Positions 28,907 through 37,382 of a stretch of DNA of 48,680 nt are shown in pieces. The stretch is from positions 1 to 48,680 of IMG/VR virus record IMGVR_UViG_3300044612_003865; one strand, written 5' to 3'. The translations under genes were made by a program, and so were the position numbers. The stretch is from a virus. Every line of letters starts with the position of its first letter. Position 1 is the first letter of the stretch. The notes under the pieces were generated by a model. It saw only the letters and a program-made list of their open reading frames with translations, made no database searches and was not told where the DNA came from.

Positions 28907-30511
28907 CTACCTTAAAGGTATTCCGGATGTGAAGCTTTTGAAGTTGATGAGTTTCATTTCCTGTACTGCCCATATGATCTGATCTACCACGTCACTGAAG
29001 TGTGTGGTTTCGCTCTGGTCAATGTTAGGATACTTGCCAGCGTTCTCATACTCTTTGTCTTTATGGGTCTTACCACCTGTCATCTTAGTGGATGCGCCTT
29101 GCATACTGATCTTGGTTTTGATGATCTTATCAGCATTGAACTGTACTGGCATAGCCTTATCGCCTATGAGTGCATCGTTGATGTGGTTGTACTTATCGAA
29201 GTGATCAGGTGTATCGCCCATGTAGTTCTCGGTAACGTTCCACTTGTTAGCCTTTAGTGTATTGATAACGATCTTGTACAATGGCTCTGCACCAGGGCGC
29301 TTACCAATAGCAGTCTGGTCGAAGATGTAATGCACGCGCTTATTGTGTATGTGCTGATAGTACGCACAGAAAAGGTTCACTGCCTCTACTATACCATGCG
29401 GGTAAAGGGTATAGAATTCGTTGATGAAATTAAGCTGCTGTCTGTTGTTGATCCTATTGCTTACCTGGCATACGCATAATGGGGCTACACTGTGCTGGTA
29501 GTCCATAGCAATTACCAATGGGAATTCAGGATCAAGGTCTGCATTGTTGTAAAGCGGTTGATAAAAACAGGCATCTGAAAGGCCATGATAAAAGCCGTGC
29601 TGGCTTTGCTCGGGGTCTTTATTGAGGATGGCCACATTGAACACATACTTCTTCATCCTATTTTTTTTATCCGCTAACCACTCAATGCCCAAGTTTTCAA
29701 TGTTATCGAGGGCGCTGGCTTCGCTTACATGCACAAGCCCCTTACGCAATTGGTTTGCCCGGTGATGCAGGGCTGTTATTCTTTTGGTGATTAAGTTGCG
29801 CTGAAAACTGTTGGCATCATCAAGCACGCTGTTCAACTCGATCAGCTTCTTTTCGATGGTGAAAATGGTGGCTACCTTTTTGCTGTCCATTTTCTTACGC
29901 ATATCCAATATCCATTTCACCTGTAGGAAATCGCCCATTTTATCGGTGCAATATATTTTGGCAAGGTATTGGGGCAGGTGGCCCCACAGATTGGCAAAAC
30001 CGCGAAAAGTAGGGTACACTTCATCTTCAAGCTGCTGGGGATCCTGGTACTTTACTTCATCGAAAATACCGGATTGGAAATCAAATGCATTGGAAGCGCC
30101 TTTTTCATGGAGCCCTACTTCCTGGAAAGTGGTGCCATTCTTCCAGGCGATTGTTTTATCGTATTTTTTAATGGGGTAAAGGCATTTGTCGAATTCTTCG
30201 GGAGGTTTGCGTCCTACTACATAGTCAACATCCTGGGTGTAGCCAAGCTCAGTAAGGCCAAGTAAAATTTTTGGAAGGATGTTGGTTTCAATATGCACAA
30301 AGGTTTTGCCGAAAATGCCGCCAAGGTGGCCGGGCATGGCATCCATTACCTCCACCATAAAGGGCGCAATGCCACCAACGGTTTTACCGGTACCACGGCC
30401 CCAAAGCAGCCATCGGCTGTTAGCCCTTACCAGGTTAACCTCGGCTTGTGGTTGGTTAAGCTCCAACTGGACCGTGCGCTCAGGCTTCGGTGAATTCAAT
30501 GTAATCTCCAT
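28907..30511 (-). CDS. terL: Terminase large subunit
   Basis: A 534-aa packaging motor and nuclease. ATPase: Walker A GRGTGKT at 38-44 and Walker B with catalytic acid GIFDEV (Asp151-Glu152). RNase-H-like nuclease: Asp337 (VIAMDYQHS), Asp398 (HYIFDQTAIG) and Asp507/Asp510 (HFSDVVDQI). Length is normal for the family. It overlaps the preceding gene by 32 nt. It cuts concatemers and drives DNA into the prohead through the portal encoded at 37383. It is separated from the portal by distal-tail genes, which is unusual. Confidence 0.93.
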   Translation of the reverse strand: MEITLNSPKPERTVQLELNQPQAEVNLVRANSRWLLWGRGTGKTVGGIAPFMVEVMDAMPGHLGGIFGKTFVHIETNILPKILLGLTELGYTQDVDYVVGRKPPEEFDKCLYPIKKYDKTIAWKNGTTFQEVGLHEKGASNAFDFQSGIFDEVKYQDPQQLEDEVYPTFRGFANLWGHLPQYLAKIYCTDKMGDFLQVKWILDMRKKMDSKKVATIFTIEKKLIELNSVLDDANSFQRNLITKRITALHHRANQLRKGLVHVSEASALDNIENLGIEWLADKKNRMKKYVFNVAILNKDPEQSQHGFYHGLSDACFYQPLYNNADLDPEFPLVIAMDYQHSVAPLCVCQVSNRINNRQQLNFINEFYTLYPHGIVEAVNLFCAYYQHIHNKRVHYIFDQTAIGKRPGAEPLYKIVINTLKANKWNVTENYMGDTPDHFDKYNHINDALIGDKAMPVQFNADKIIKTKISMQGASTKMTGGKTHKDKEYENAGKYPNIDQSETTHFSDVVDQIIWAVQEMKLINFKSFTSGIPLR

Positions 30512-31040
30512 GTTGCACGGTTTTTTTCAATAATTCATCAACCTCGAGCAAAAGCTCATCAATATCCTTGCGCTTTTCATCGAAGCCTTTAATAACAAAA
30601 ATGATTTTGGCAGGTGCATGTTTATTGAGCTCGTTATCGGTGGGCAGGCTGTTGAGGGCATACGTGTAGTTATCATTTAGCTTGGGTAATAAGTCAAGCC
30701 GTTTGGCAGTTTCGGCAAGCTTAATGTGCCTGGCAACATCTTCGAGGTGCTGCGCCATCAGGTAGTTTTTACTGATTCGCCGGGTTTGGCCAAAAATGCT
30801 GTGCGCTTCGGTAATATCTACTTCGGCACGCCAACGGCTGATGCCAAAGCGGGTACGCAGTGCTGTAATGATTTCATCGCGGCCAAACTTGCGGCTGCGG
30901 ATCTTTTCATCGGTAAACTGCAGCCTTTGCAGCAATTGCTCCTGCTCGCTGTTGAGGGCAATATCCTGGTGATGGATATAGCGCTGCACTGCCTCGAGGC
31001 TGGTGAGCTTATTGGGGCCTTTGTGTTTTTCTAGCTTCAT
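30480..31040 (-). CDS. Terminase-associated DNA-binding-like protein
   Basis: A 186-aa charged helical protein starting MKLEKHKGPNKLTSLEAVQR. It contains RDEIITALRTRFGISRWRAE, which looks like an HTH, and a C-terminal acidic coiled coil (KDIDELLLEVDELLKKTVQH). It lies directly upstream of terL and may be the true small terminase or an accessory to the 99-aa protein next to it. Overlap of 4 nt with that gene. Confidence 0.65.
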   Translation of the reverse strand: MKLEKHKGPNKLTSLEAVQRYIHHQDIALNSEQEQLLQRLQFTDEKIRSRKFGRDEIITALRTRFGISRWRAEVDITEAHSIFGQTRRISKNYLMAQHLEDVARHIKLAETAKRLDLLPKLNDNYTYALNSLPTDNELNKHAPAKIIFVIKGFDEKRKDIDELLLEVDELLKKTVQHGDYIEFTEA

Positions 31041-31336
31041 AATAGTCCGCTGTAGTCTATTTTCATGTTATCCAATAGTTTTACGGCAAGGGTTTGGGCT
31101 GGGCTGCTGCCGTTTTTGGCATCCTTAAAAATGCGTTCCCTAAGTTCAAGCTGGCGGGTAAGCATGCCTTTCCGGATACGCTTTTGTACCGGGTGGCCTT
31201 CCTCACGCGTGGCAAGGGAAAAAGCAGCCTGTTCTATTTCCAGCACATCGGCCATTTCCTCAAAGGAAAAGGCGGCACCGGCCATCCGCTCAATGCTGAT
31301 CAGCATCTCTTCGGTCCATTGCAAGGTTGATCCATC
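31037..31336 (-). CDS. Small terminase subunit candidate
   Basis: A 99-aa protein from the ATG at 31336 (MDGSTLQWTEEMLISIERMA); upstream in-frame codons overlap the PLD-like gene further. It has an HTH-like SFEEMADVLEIEQAAFSLAT and RKGMLTRQLELRERIFKDAK, with the C-terminal PAQTLAVKLLDNMKI pattern common in phage small terminases. It would recognise the packaging site. The order small subunit then large subunit fits. Confidence 0.65.
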   Translation of the reverse strand, partial: DGSTLQWTEEMLISIERMAGAAFSFEEMADVLEIEQAAFSLATREEGHPVQKRIRKGMLTRQLELRERIFKDAKNGSSPAQTLAVKLLDNMKIDYSGLL

Positions 31337-31868
31337 CATAGTAAAAGTTATATACGTCTTCGCTGCAGGTAATGATGCCTGCTTCGTAACGTTTGTTTGA
31401 GGTGTAATTGGCACTGCCTACTACGGTAATGCATTTGTTTTCGGCACTGCGCAGCATGGTTATTTTGGCGTGGGTATCGCACAGCACGCAGCGATCAGCA
31501 CAGTTTTGAATGAGGGTTAATGCACTTGCTGCCCTTACATCTACCCGGCTATCAATAATGCATTCCAGTTTGGTGATTACACCGGTGTGTTTGAGGTCGG
31601 CAATAACACGGGCGGGCTTTTCGCTGAATGCATAGCTGCTGAGGGTAACCTCACAGCGGCCAAACTTTTGCAGCAGCCCAACCAGCATATCAATCATGCT
31701 CCAGGCGCCATCGGTCATCCAAAAGAAAGCCTGATCATCGGCGCCAATTTTATCGAGCACACCCTTAAGTGCCGGGCCAATGGTGAAGCTTTGCCCGCCT
31801 TGCAGCTTTGCCTGATGCTCCTTGGTGCTGTCCTGATCAGTTTGTGGGGTGGCGAAAATGTCAAGCAT
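31290..31868 (-). CDS. Phospholipase D-like (HKD) domain protein
   Basis: A 192-aa protein with a single PLD-type motif near the C-terminus: HAKITMLRSAENKCITVVGS followed by ANYTSNKRYE, i.e. H-x-K then G-S-x-N. One HKD motif per chain implies a dimer, as in Nuc-type nucleases. Upstream are two Cys (CADRCVLCDTH). Its place in the terminase module suggests a nuclease or DNA-end role during packaging. A pseudo-enzyme cannot be excluded. Confidence 0.75.
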   Translation of the reverse strand: MLDIFATPQTDQDSTKEHQAKLQGGQSFTIGPALKGVLDKIGADDQAFFWMTDGAWSMIDMLVGLLQKFGRCEVTLSSYAFSEKPARVIADLKHTGVITKLECIIDSRVDVRAASALTLIQNCADRCVLCDTHAKITMLRSAENKCITVVGSANYTSNKRYEAGIITCSEDVYNFYYGWINLAMDRRDADQH

Positions 31869-32505
31869 TGGTGTAATGGTTTAGTTCTTCTGTAAATCGC
31901 TTAAGCCGATCGGCGGCGGCTGTGTCTTCCGGTTTGGTGAGCAGGTTCTGTTTTTCGCGGCGGATGTAACGCTGCAGGGCAGTAATTCGCTTTGCCATGG
32001 CCAATGGTTCTGTTACCAGTTCAATCTCCTGGCTTTCGGGCAAGCTTCCGTGCTTTTTGTAGTAATCCCGGCGCTCGTACACTGTATCGAGTTCATCATC
32101 TTTTTTAAGCAAGGAAAAAGCGGTAAGACTGCGCTGCTCATCGTTTGGCAATAATGTAAGCTGGCTATGCAGGTCGGCAATTTCTTTAAGTAACCGGCTT
32201 GCCTGCAGCCAAAGGGTGTATTCTGTTTCATCGGTGCAGGCTTCTTTGGGCCAACGCTTAAAAAAGCTGGCCGTGGTTTGCTCCTGCACCTGCAGTACCT
32301 CAGCTGCCTGTACCTCCTGAACCTTTTCTTCCGGCAGATCGAGTTTGCTAAGTTCAGCAATCAGCTTTTGCCTTTTAAACGGCGTTTCTCCCTCGCTGCT
32401 CAGCATCTTCTTTACCAGGTCATTACGGCCGTAACGCACATACAGCGATACCCCTAATCGGTAGGGCATACCTGCTGCTTTCCATTGCGTTATTTCCTGT
32501 TTCAT
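31861..32505 (-). CDS. Hypothetical helical protein of terminase module
   Basis: A 214-aa protein from the ATG at 32505 (MKQEITQWKAAGMPYRLGVS). Gln/Glu-rich linker (EEKVQEVQAAEVLQVQEQTT) and long helices (LAMAKRITALQRYIRREKQN). No recognised family. I believe similar proteins accompany PLD-like and terminase genes in Bacteroidota phages. The 3' end overlaps the PLD-like start by 8 nt. Confidence 0.65.
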   Translation of the reverse strand: MKQEITQWKAAGMPYRLGVSLYVRYGRNDLVKKMLSSEGETPFKRQKLIAELSKLDLPEEKVQEVQAAEVLQVQEQTTASFFKRWPKEACTDETEYTLWLQASRLLKEIADLHSQLTLLPNDEQRSLTAFSLLKKDDELDTVYERRDYYKKHGSLPESQEIELVTEPLAMAKRITALQRYIRREKQNLLTKPEDTAAADRLKRFTEELNHYTNA

Positions 32506-32548
32506 ACCAGCAAGGTGGCACACTGTCCGGACAGCCGAAAGGACAGAG

Positions 32549-32812
32549 CTACAGGCGCTTAAGCATCCACTCTAGTTCCATGGCGGTGCTGGCTTTAAGT
32601 TTGTAGGCTCTCTGCTTCATGCTGTCATTAATCTGCTGCAGTGTAAATTCAATGCCACTATGGGCAAGCAGGTTAATCTGCAATTCAGGAGAGGTAAGCT
32701 CCCGATCGCTTTCGCCGGCATTTTCGGCAGGGCAGAACCCTTCCAGTAATACATTGAGTAGTTCATTGAGTTGCTCCTTTTCGGTAGCAACTTCATTTTG
32801 CGGGCTGTTCAT
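32549..32812 (-). CDS. Hypothetical protein
   Basis: An 87-aa acidic helical protein (MNSPQNEVATEKEQLNELLN ...). No recognised motif. Its ATG overlaps the stop of the 43-aa ORF upstream (ATGA), supporting both. It lies between the distal-tail and terminase genes. Confidence 0.6.
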   Translation of the reverse strand: MNSPQNEVATEKEQLNELLNVLLEGFCPAENAGESDRELTSPELQINLLAHSGIEFTLQQINDSMKQRAYKLKASTAMELEWMLKRL

Positions 32813-32940
32813 GGCTGCAAAAAATAATATGCCGGGGGCTGAACAGCCCGCCGCATAAAGCGATTGGTGTGGTCCTTGCGGATACCACTTCCCCCGGCAA
32901 TGATGTAATAGAGCGGACTGTTCGCTGCAATATTAATCAT
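32809..32940 (-). CDS. 43-aa hypothetical peptide
   Basis: A short ORF (MINIAANSPLYYIIAGGSGI, then RKDHTNRFMRRA). It overlaps the stop of the 604-aa gene by 8 nt and ends in an ATGA overlap with the next gene, which is strong positional support. The tail is basic, then hydrophobic. Its GCCGGGGG / CCCCCGGC segments could pair as a hairpin. Confidence 0.6.
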   Translation of the reverse strand: MINIAANSPLYYIIAGGSGIRKDHTNRFMRRAVQPPAYYFLQP

Positions 32941-34747
32941 TTCCCCTTATCCAGCGCACGGCTTCAATATCTATTTCGTCGCGGTAAGGCAGGGTATCCG
33001 TAATCTTCTTAATGAAAAAGCTGGTATTTTCAATCAGGATCTCATCGCCCCATTTCAGTTTGAGGTAATCAACGAGGTTAAGGTTGAGCTTTGTTTTCAG
33101 GGTATCGTTTTCCGCCAATATTTTCAGCCATTCTTTCCACCACACATCGTACATGCCATAAGTGCTTAGTTTGTAGGCCATGCTCCAGGTACCTTCAATC
33201 TCCGGTTCCTCCTCTGTGCTGCCCACCACCCAAATGTTGTTGGTATTGCTGGCATAAGGCGCCAACAGGCTGCCGCTGTTATTAAGCGGGTAGTTTTTTC
33301 CCTGGTAAAAGGCAATGTGCAGGCCAAAGTGGGCAATGGTAGGCTTTCCTACCCAGTTACCCTCAATTTCGCAAATGGGATGTACGTAATCGTATGCAGT
33401 GCCCAAAACAGATGAAGGTGTATTCCGGGTGCTGAGGGGGGCCATATTGCTTTCAATAAAATTGGTGGCGTTGGCCGGTTCATAAGGTCCGGTGGCATCG
33501 CCCAGCCTTATGGGCGTGTAAGATCCGCCAATTTTTTCTTTTGCCCAATAGCCGGCATCATTTATGGTTCTGAATGCTTCGCCGCTTAATACCGGGGCGG
33601 GCAATGGCAGCCATGCCTGTTCGCGGCCATCTATATAATTTATATTGCTGAGGTCGGCTACTCCTCCGGCCATGCCATCGGTGTTCCAACTGCGGCGAAG
33701 GCCATAAATCTTGCGATTCTTTTCTGTATCGGCCGGGGCGGTTTGTACTGTCGGGCTTACGTAGGCCGTCATATCCTTTAAGCGATTGGCAGCGGTAGGC
33801 TGGCCAAGGGTAATGATGTTGCAGGTACGGCTGTTGTCATCAATTTCGAGCCCGAGGGGCAAAAATTTGACGAGCTCTACCAAAAACTCACCAATACCCA
33901 CATTTTGCGGTACATGGTCGTTAAGCTTATAGGTGATGCTGCTGTATGGTGCCGGTATGTAGTAAAGAACGTCGGATGAGTAGTACTGATCGAGCTCGCA
34001 CCAATTAACTCCCCTAAAGCTGGCAAGGCATATTTTTTTAAACATTTCATCGTTGAAAATGTCGCCGGTAACGCGATAGCCATTTTCTTCGAACACTGCC
34101 CTGAGCAAATAACTGAGGTAAATGTGCGGGCAAATGCTTGTGGCGTTGCCACCTCGGGCAAGCTGTATGCTGCCGCTTATTTGGTGCAAAGTATTGGGGC
34201 CGTTGCTTGATCCGCCATAGCTAACATCGCGGATGGGGAAAAATACACAATCGCCATCATCGCAATCGGCATAGCTCCATGTTTGGTGGCAATGGCGCCA
34301 AAATCCGGTGCCGGTGGTAAAATTGTAACCATCCCATGTATAGGTGCGTGCACCGCCAAGGGTAAGGTCCTTTAAATATTTGCCCTCTATTAGCTTGAAA
34401 AATGCGGAGGCATTGCACAACAGGTTTGCTTCCTGCCGGCCAACGTTTGTGCCGTTGAGGTTGAAATCGGTGGTGCGTAGGATGAGCTTACCGTTGGTGA
34501 TCTGGTTTATTTCATCGTAAAGGGTATGGTCGAACTCCTTTTGGCGCACACTTGGCAGTACATCGGTATAGCCAAGCAGTCGCATATTGCGATCGGTAAG
34601 GGGCAGGCCAAAAGGGTAGCTTACCTCTGCCGGTATGGCATCGCTGCCATTTTTGGTTGAAAGAAAAAACGGGCTATTGCGCTCCCGCTGTATGCGGGTA
34701 TTGGGTGCAATGTCCAGGTATTCGTCGGATATTTTTATGTTGATCAT
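32933..34747 (-). CDS. Distal tail/baseplate-like structural protein
   Basis: A 604-aa protein starting MINIKISDEYLDIAPNTRIQ. Features: an N-terminal region with SYPFGLPLTDRNMRLLGYTD, a central Trp/Gly-rich region (GGARTYTWDGYNFTTGTGFW), and a C-terminus with LNLVDYLKLKWGDEILIENT. This matches large structural proteins I associate with the distal tail of Bacteroidota siphoviruses. It follows the 585-aa protein, with which it probably forms the tail tip. Its leader carries the second CCCCTCTCC repeat. Confidence 0.65.
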   Translation of the reverse strand: MINIKISDEYLDIAPNTRIQRERNSPFFLSTKNGSDAIPAEVSYPFGLPLTDRNMRLLGYTDVLPSVRQKEFDHTLYDEINQITNGKLILRTTDFNLNGTNVGRQEANLLCNASAFFKLIEGKYLKDLTLGGARTYTWDGYNFTTGTGFWRHCHQTWSYADCDDGDCVFFPIRDVSYGGSSNGPNTLHQISGSIQLARGGNATSICPHIYLSYLLRAVFEENGYRVTGDIFNDEMFKKICLASFRGVNWCELDQYYSSDVLYYIPAPYSSITYKLNDHVPQNVGIGEFLVELVKFLPLGLEIDDNSRTCNIITLGQPTAANRLKDMTAYVSPTVQTAPADTEKNRKIYGLRRSWNTDGMAGGVADLSNINYIDGREQAWLPLPAPVLSGEAFRTINDAGYWAKEKIGGSYTPIRLGDATGPYEPANATNFIESNMAPLSTRNTPSSVLGTAYDYVHPICEIEGNWVGKPTIAHFGLHIAFYQGKNYPLNNSGSLLAPYASNTNNIWVVGSTEEEPEIEGTWSMAYKLSTYGMYDVWWKEWLKILAENDTLKTKLNLNLVDYLKLKWGDEILIENTSFFIKKITDTLPYRDEIDIEAVRWIRGND

Positions 34748-34813
34748 AAGGCCTCACCCCCTTCCCCTCTCCGGGGGGAGAGGGGTGCCCCTGGGGTAGG
34801 GGTTTATTAATTT
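34743..34813. repeat. CCCCTCTCC hairpin repeat, copy 2
   Basis: Same unit as at 12190-12257, including the GGGGTTTATTAATTTTTA end. It lies between the two large tail genes and precedes the ATG at 34747. Confidence 0.75.
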
Positions 34814-34819
34814 TTAACA

Positions 34820-36577
34820 CTAACAAACAAGCCCGGTTTGTTTAATCATTCTGTTGACGCTTACATGGTATATGTAGCCAGTGTCAAGTTTTACAAAGGC
34901 AAGCGCGCCGCTAGCAGGTTCATCAAGGTCGATATTATCCCACAGGAAGCTGCCACTGGTAAGAATGCTATCTGCGCTGTAAACCAGTTCAGGCGTGCCA
35001 CCACAAATAGATTCCTGGCTATTGGAGAAGGTTACATAGTGCGGGTAATGGCCTGGCGTGTTTTCATCGTCGTCGCCGGCCTCGTTGGTGGTTACCAGGC
35101 TGTAAACACAGGTGCGGGTTTCGCCGGTATCTGTATTACGCATGATAAGGTGTACCCTGTAATCTGTATCCGGATCCAAATCTTCAAACAAATTGGTAAT
35201 GGGCGCAGAATAGGGGATGGCTTTAATTACCCTTTCCAGCTCAGCATCGGCATCATCCAACAGAATAATATCGTACTGCTGCACCGGTGCCGGGGCGTGG
35301 GTAAAGGTTACCTGTATGGTGGTATCGGTAATTCCGTAGGTAATGATGGGGCACTGGGTGGTAAACGCAAAGCCCAGGGCTTCGCCAATGTCGGTGCTCT
35401 CAGGTGTAAACTGCGTATTGCTGAATGCATAAGACCATTCAATGGGCACTTCCTTTACCTGCGCGCTTACGGGACCAAAGTCGGCAGATTTATCCAGCAC
35501 GTTTACCGGCCACCAACGATTATTTTTTCGGGTAAAAATATCGGTGCTCAGGAAAAGCTCACGCCTAAGATCGTGCAGGTTCCAGCCATGCACTACGCCT
35601 ATATTGGCGCGGTAGCTTGTTTGTTCGGCTACCCGGTTCATGCGGCTCATGGCCGGAACGGTGGTGCCATTGTAGCTGCTTCGGTTGGTGGTAATATCTA
35701 CCAGGTCATACTCGCGGTTGATGGTAAGGCTATGATCGCCGGTAAGGGCAATGCTCTCAAAGCCGCCAAGGCTGTTAAAATAGCTGAGGTGAAAGGTTTC
35801 ATATTGCCCATCGTACTTCATTATAAAGGTGACCTCTTCGCTTAGTTCAGTTGTATCATCCATTACCTGTACTGTGTATTTCCACACCTTTTTAGCCGGA
35901 TCGAGGGCGGCCATGGCGCAGTTGGCATAGCCGCAGGGTATGTGGTACACATGGTTTTCGGTAGCGCCACCGGGTAGGGGGATGGTGATGGTATCGGTAG
36001 TGGCATCGGTAAAGGTTACGGTGATCAGCAGTTCGGCATCGGGAGCATCGGCCGCAAGGTGCAGGTAGCTAATGTAATCGTTTACCCAGGGTAATTGCTC
36101 GCGGGTGGCAGGCAGCCAGGTTAAAAACTTATTGGTGGTGTAGCGGTTATCGAACCAAACATTGTTTTGGTAGCGCTCGTGGGCAAGGCCACCCTTTACA
36201 ATAAGCACAGCATCGGTAACGGTTGGCGTGCCACCCTCAGCATTGGTATCGGCATCGTACTCGGTAAAGGTTACCCGCAAATTGCCGGTATGGGTAGTGG
36301 CATCTTTACCCACCATGCTTACCGGGCTTGGTGTGGCAAACTCCAGCAGCCGGTGTGCAATGCGGCTTAGGTCAATTTCCACAATGCCAATGCTATCCGG
36401 GCTTAGCGGGTAGCGGATTACCTCTGCCCAGGTAGCGCTGCCCATTGGCTGAAACTCTACCAGGGCCTCAATGTATAAACCAACAGTGGTTACATCAATA
36501 TCCGTACCCACCTTGTAGCGGATGGGGTTACGGGTAAAATTTTGGGAGGAAGGAATGTTATAGAGAACTAAGCCCAT
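34820..36577 (-). CDS. Distal tail structural protein with FN3-like region
   Basis: A 585-aa beta-rich protein starting MGLVLYNIPSSQNFTRNPIR. Residues about 400-490 look like a fibronectin III-type repeat (CPIITYGITDTTIQVTFTHA, SAPITNLFEDLDPDTDYRVH). The remaining regions contain Thr-rich strands. Likely a tail-tip or distal tail protein that contacts the cell surface. It stands upstream of the 604-aa protein and downstream of the adaptor genes. Confidence 0.65.
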   Translation of the reverse strand: MGLVLYNIPSSQNFTRNPIRYKVGTDIDVTTVGLYIEALVEFQPMGSATWAEVIRYPLSPDSIGIVEIDLSRIAHRLLEFATPSPVSMVGKDATTHTGNLRVTFTEYDADTNAEGGTPTVTDAVLIVKGGLAHERYQNNVWFDNRYTTNKFLTWLPATREQLPWVNDYISYLHLAADAPDAELLITVTFTDATTDTITIPLPGGATENHVYHIPCGYANCAMAALDPAKKVWKYTVQVMDDTTELSEEVTFIMKYDGQYETFHLSYFNSLGGFESIALTGDHSLTINREYDLVDITTNRSSYNGTTVPAMSRMNRVAEQTSYRANIGVVHGWNLHDLRRELFLSTDIFTRKNNRWWPVNVLDKSADFGPVSAQVKEVPIEWSYAFSNTQFTPESTDIGEALGFAFTTQCPIITYGITDTTIQVTFTHAPAPVQQYDIILLDDADAELERVIKAIPYSAPITNLFEDLDPDTDYRVHLIMRNTDTGETRTCVYSLVTTNEAGDDDENTPGHYPHYVTFSNSQESICGGTPELVYSADSILTSGSFLWDNIDLDEPASGALAFVKLDTGYIYHVSVNRMIKQTGLVC

Positions 36578-36690
36578 GAGGAATTATGAATTATGAATGA
36601 TGAATGATGATTTATGATTGGCCTCCGTGTTCCGGTTCGTGGGGGCACGAAGAATTATGAATTATGAATGATGAATGATGAATGATGATT
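36578..36690. repeat. Double TTCATCA-type repeat region with hairpin variant
   Basis: Two blocks of ATGAATTATGAATGATGAATG-like units (36580-36620 and 36652-36690) flank a GGTTCGTGGGGGCACGAA hairpin at 36634-36651. No gene in this stretch of about 120 bp. Confidence 0.7.
36636..36651. repeat. TTCGTGGGGGCACGAA hairpin, variant of the GGTTGGTG family
   Basis: TTCGTG pairs with CACGAA around GGGG. Relative to TTGGTG / CACCAA the change G to C on one arm is matched by C to G on the other. Confidence 0.6.
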
Positions 36691-36700
36691 GGGCGTTTCG

Positions 36701-37081
36701 TTATTTTATAAAAAGATTGTTTACGATGGCGGCTCCAAGCTCTTCGGCCACTATATCGCCCAGCTCATCAATGCGGCGATCAATTACCGGGTTGTACCAC
36801 TGCTTTGCCTTGCGGCTTGTTTGGCCTGCCTTTTCAATAGGCGTGCCACGGCCAACACCCTTGTGTACATACACCATGTGGCGGGGTATATTGTACCCCA
36901 CCCGGTTAATAAGGCCACCACTTTTACGGGTGCTTTGCTTTACGCTTTGTTTTGCCGGCTTTGGGCTCGGGCTGTTGGGCCGGTGCTGAATGTTCAACTG
37001 CCCCATTTCCTGTATCAGCTCCTGCTTTACTTTGCTCGCCCAATTGGTTATCCGTTTGTTCGCCTGATCGTAGGTTGACAT
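36701..37081 (-). CDS. Tail completion-like protein (HK97 gp10 position)
   Basis: A 126-aa basic protein with an N-terminal helix (YDQANKRITNWASKVKQELI), a Pro/Ser/Lys-rich linker and a C-terminal GDIVAEELGAAIVNNLFIK. Size, charge and place after the portal and adaptor genes resemble minor tail or head-tail completion proteins. Its first 53 codons overlap the preceding gene in another frame. Function is inferred from position. Confidence 0.6.
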   Translation of the reverse strand: MSTYDQANKRITNWASKVKQELIQEMGQLNIQHRPNSPSPKPAKQSVKQSTRKSGGLINRVGYNIPRHMVYVHKGVGRGTPIEKAGQTSRKAKQWYNPVIDRRIDELGDIVAEELGAAIVNNLFIK

Positions 37082-37259
37082 CGTTTACTGTTTTTCTTTT
37101 AAAAAGATTGGTACCGTTTTGCAGCATGAATTCCGCTACGCGGGGCGTAATGCGGCTTAGCTTGCTGCGCCAATTAAGGCGAACAATTACTACATCGCAA
37201 TCGCCCTGTCCGGGGCGGAGCTGGTATTGCTCATTCATTGAGGGATTTAAAAATAGCAT
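36924..37259 (-). CDS. Hypothetical protein overlapping tail completion-like gene
   Basis: A 111-aa protein from the ATG at 37259 (MLFLNPSMNEQYQLRPGQGD); the longer frame includes a hairpin repeat. The first 60 residues look ordered (VVIVRLNWRSKLSRITPRVA), while the last 50 are polar, disordered and basic. Those last codons overlap the next gene by 158 nt, so either overprinting occurs or one of the two termini is mis-set. Possibly a head-tail adaptor. Confidence 0.55.
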   Translation of the reverse strand: MLFLNPSMNEQYQLRPGQGDCDVVIVRLNWRSKLSRITPRVAEFMLQNGTNLFKRKTVNDVNLRSGEQTDNQLGEQSKAGADTGNGAVEHSAPAQQPEPKAGKTKRKAKHP

Positions 37260-37283
37260 GGTGTTGTTTTTTAGGGTGTAAAT

Positions 37284-37303
37284 GGTTGGTGGGCACACCA
37301 ACC
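37284..37303. repeat. GGTTGGTGGGCACACCAACC hairpin repeat, copy 10
   Basis: Loop variant (GGGC) between the portal stop (37383) and the adaptor gene (ATG 37259). Confidence 0.9.
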
Positions 37304-37382
37304 ATTAGCACCTAATTTAAAATTGAGAAAACGGTTATGCTAAACCGCTCGCTGTACATTACAAAATATCGCCAGTGCATGA

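Noticed and set aside
28610-28915. 101-aa plus-strand ORF and overlapping minus ORFs in the non-coding stretch
   Set aside because: Low-complexity Pro/Arg-rich translations of repeats on both strands; no protein-like pattern.
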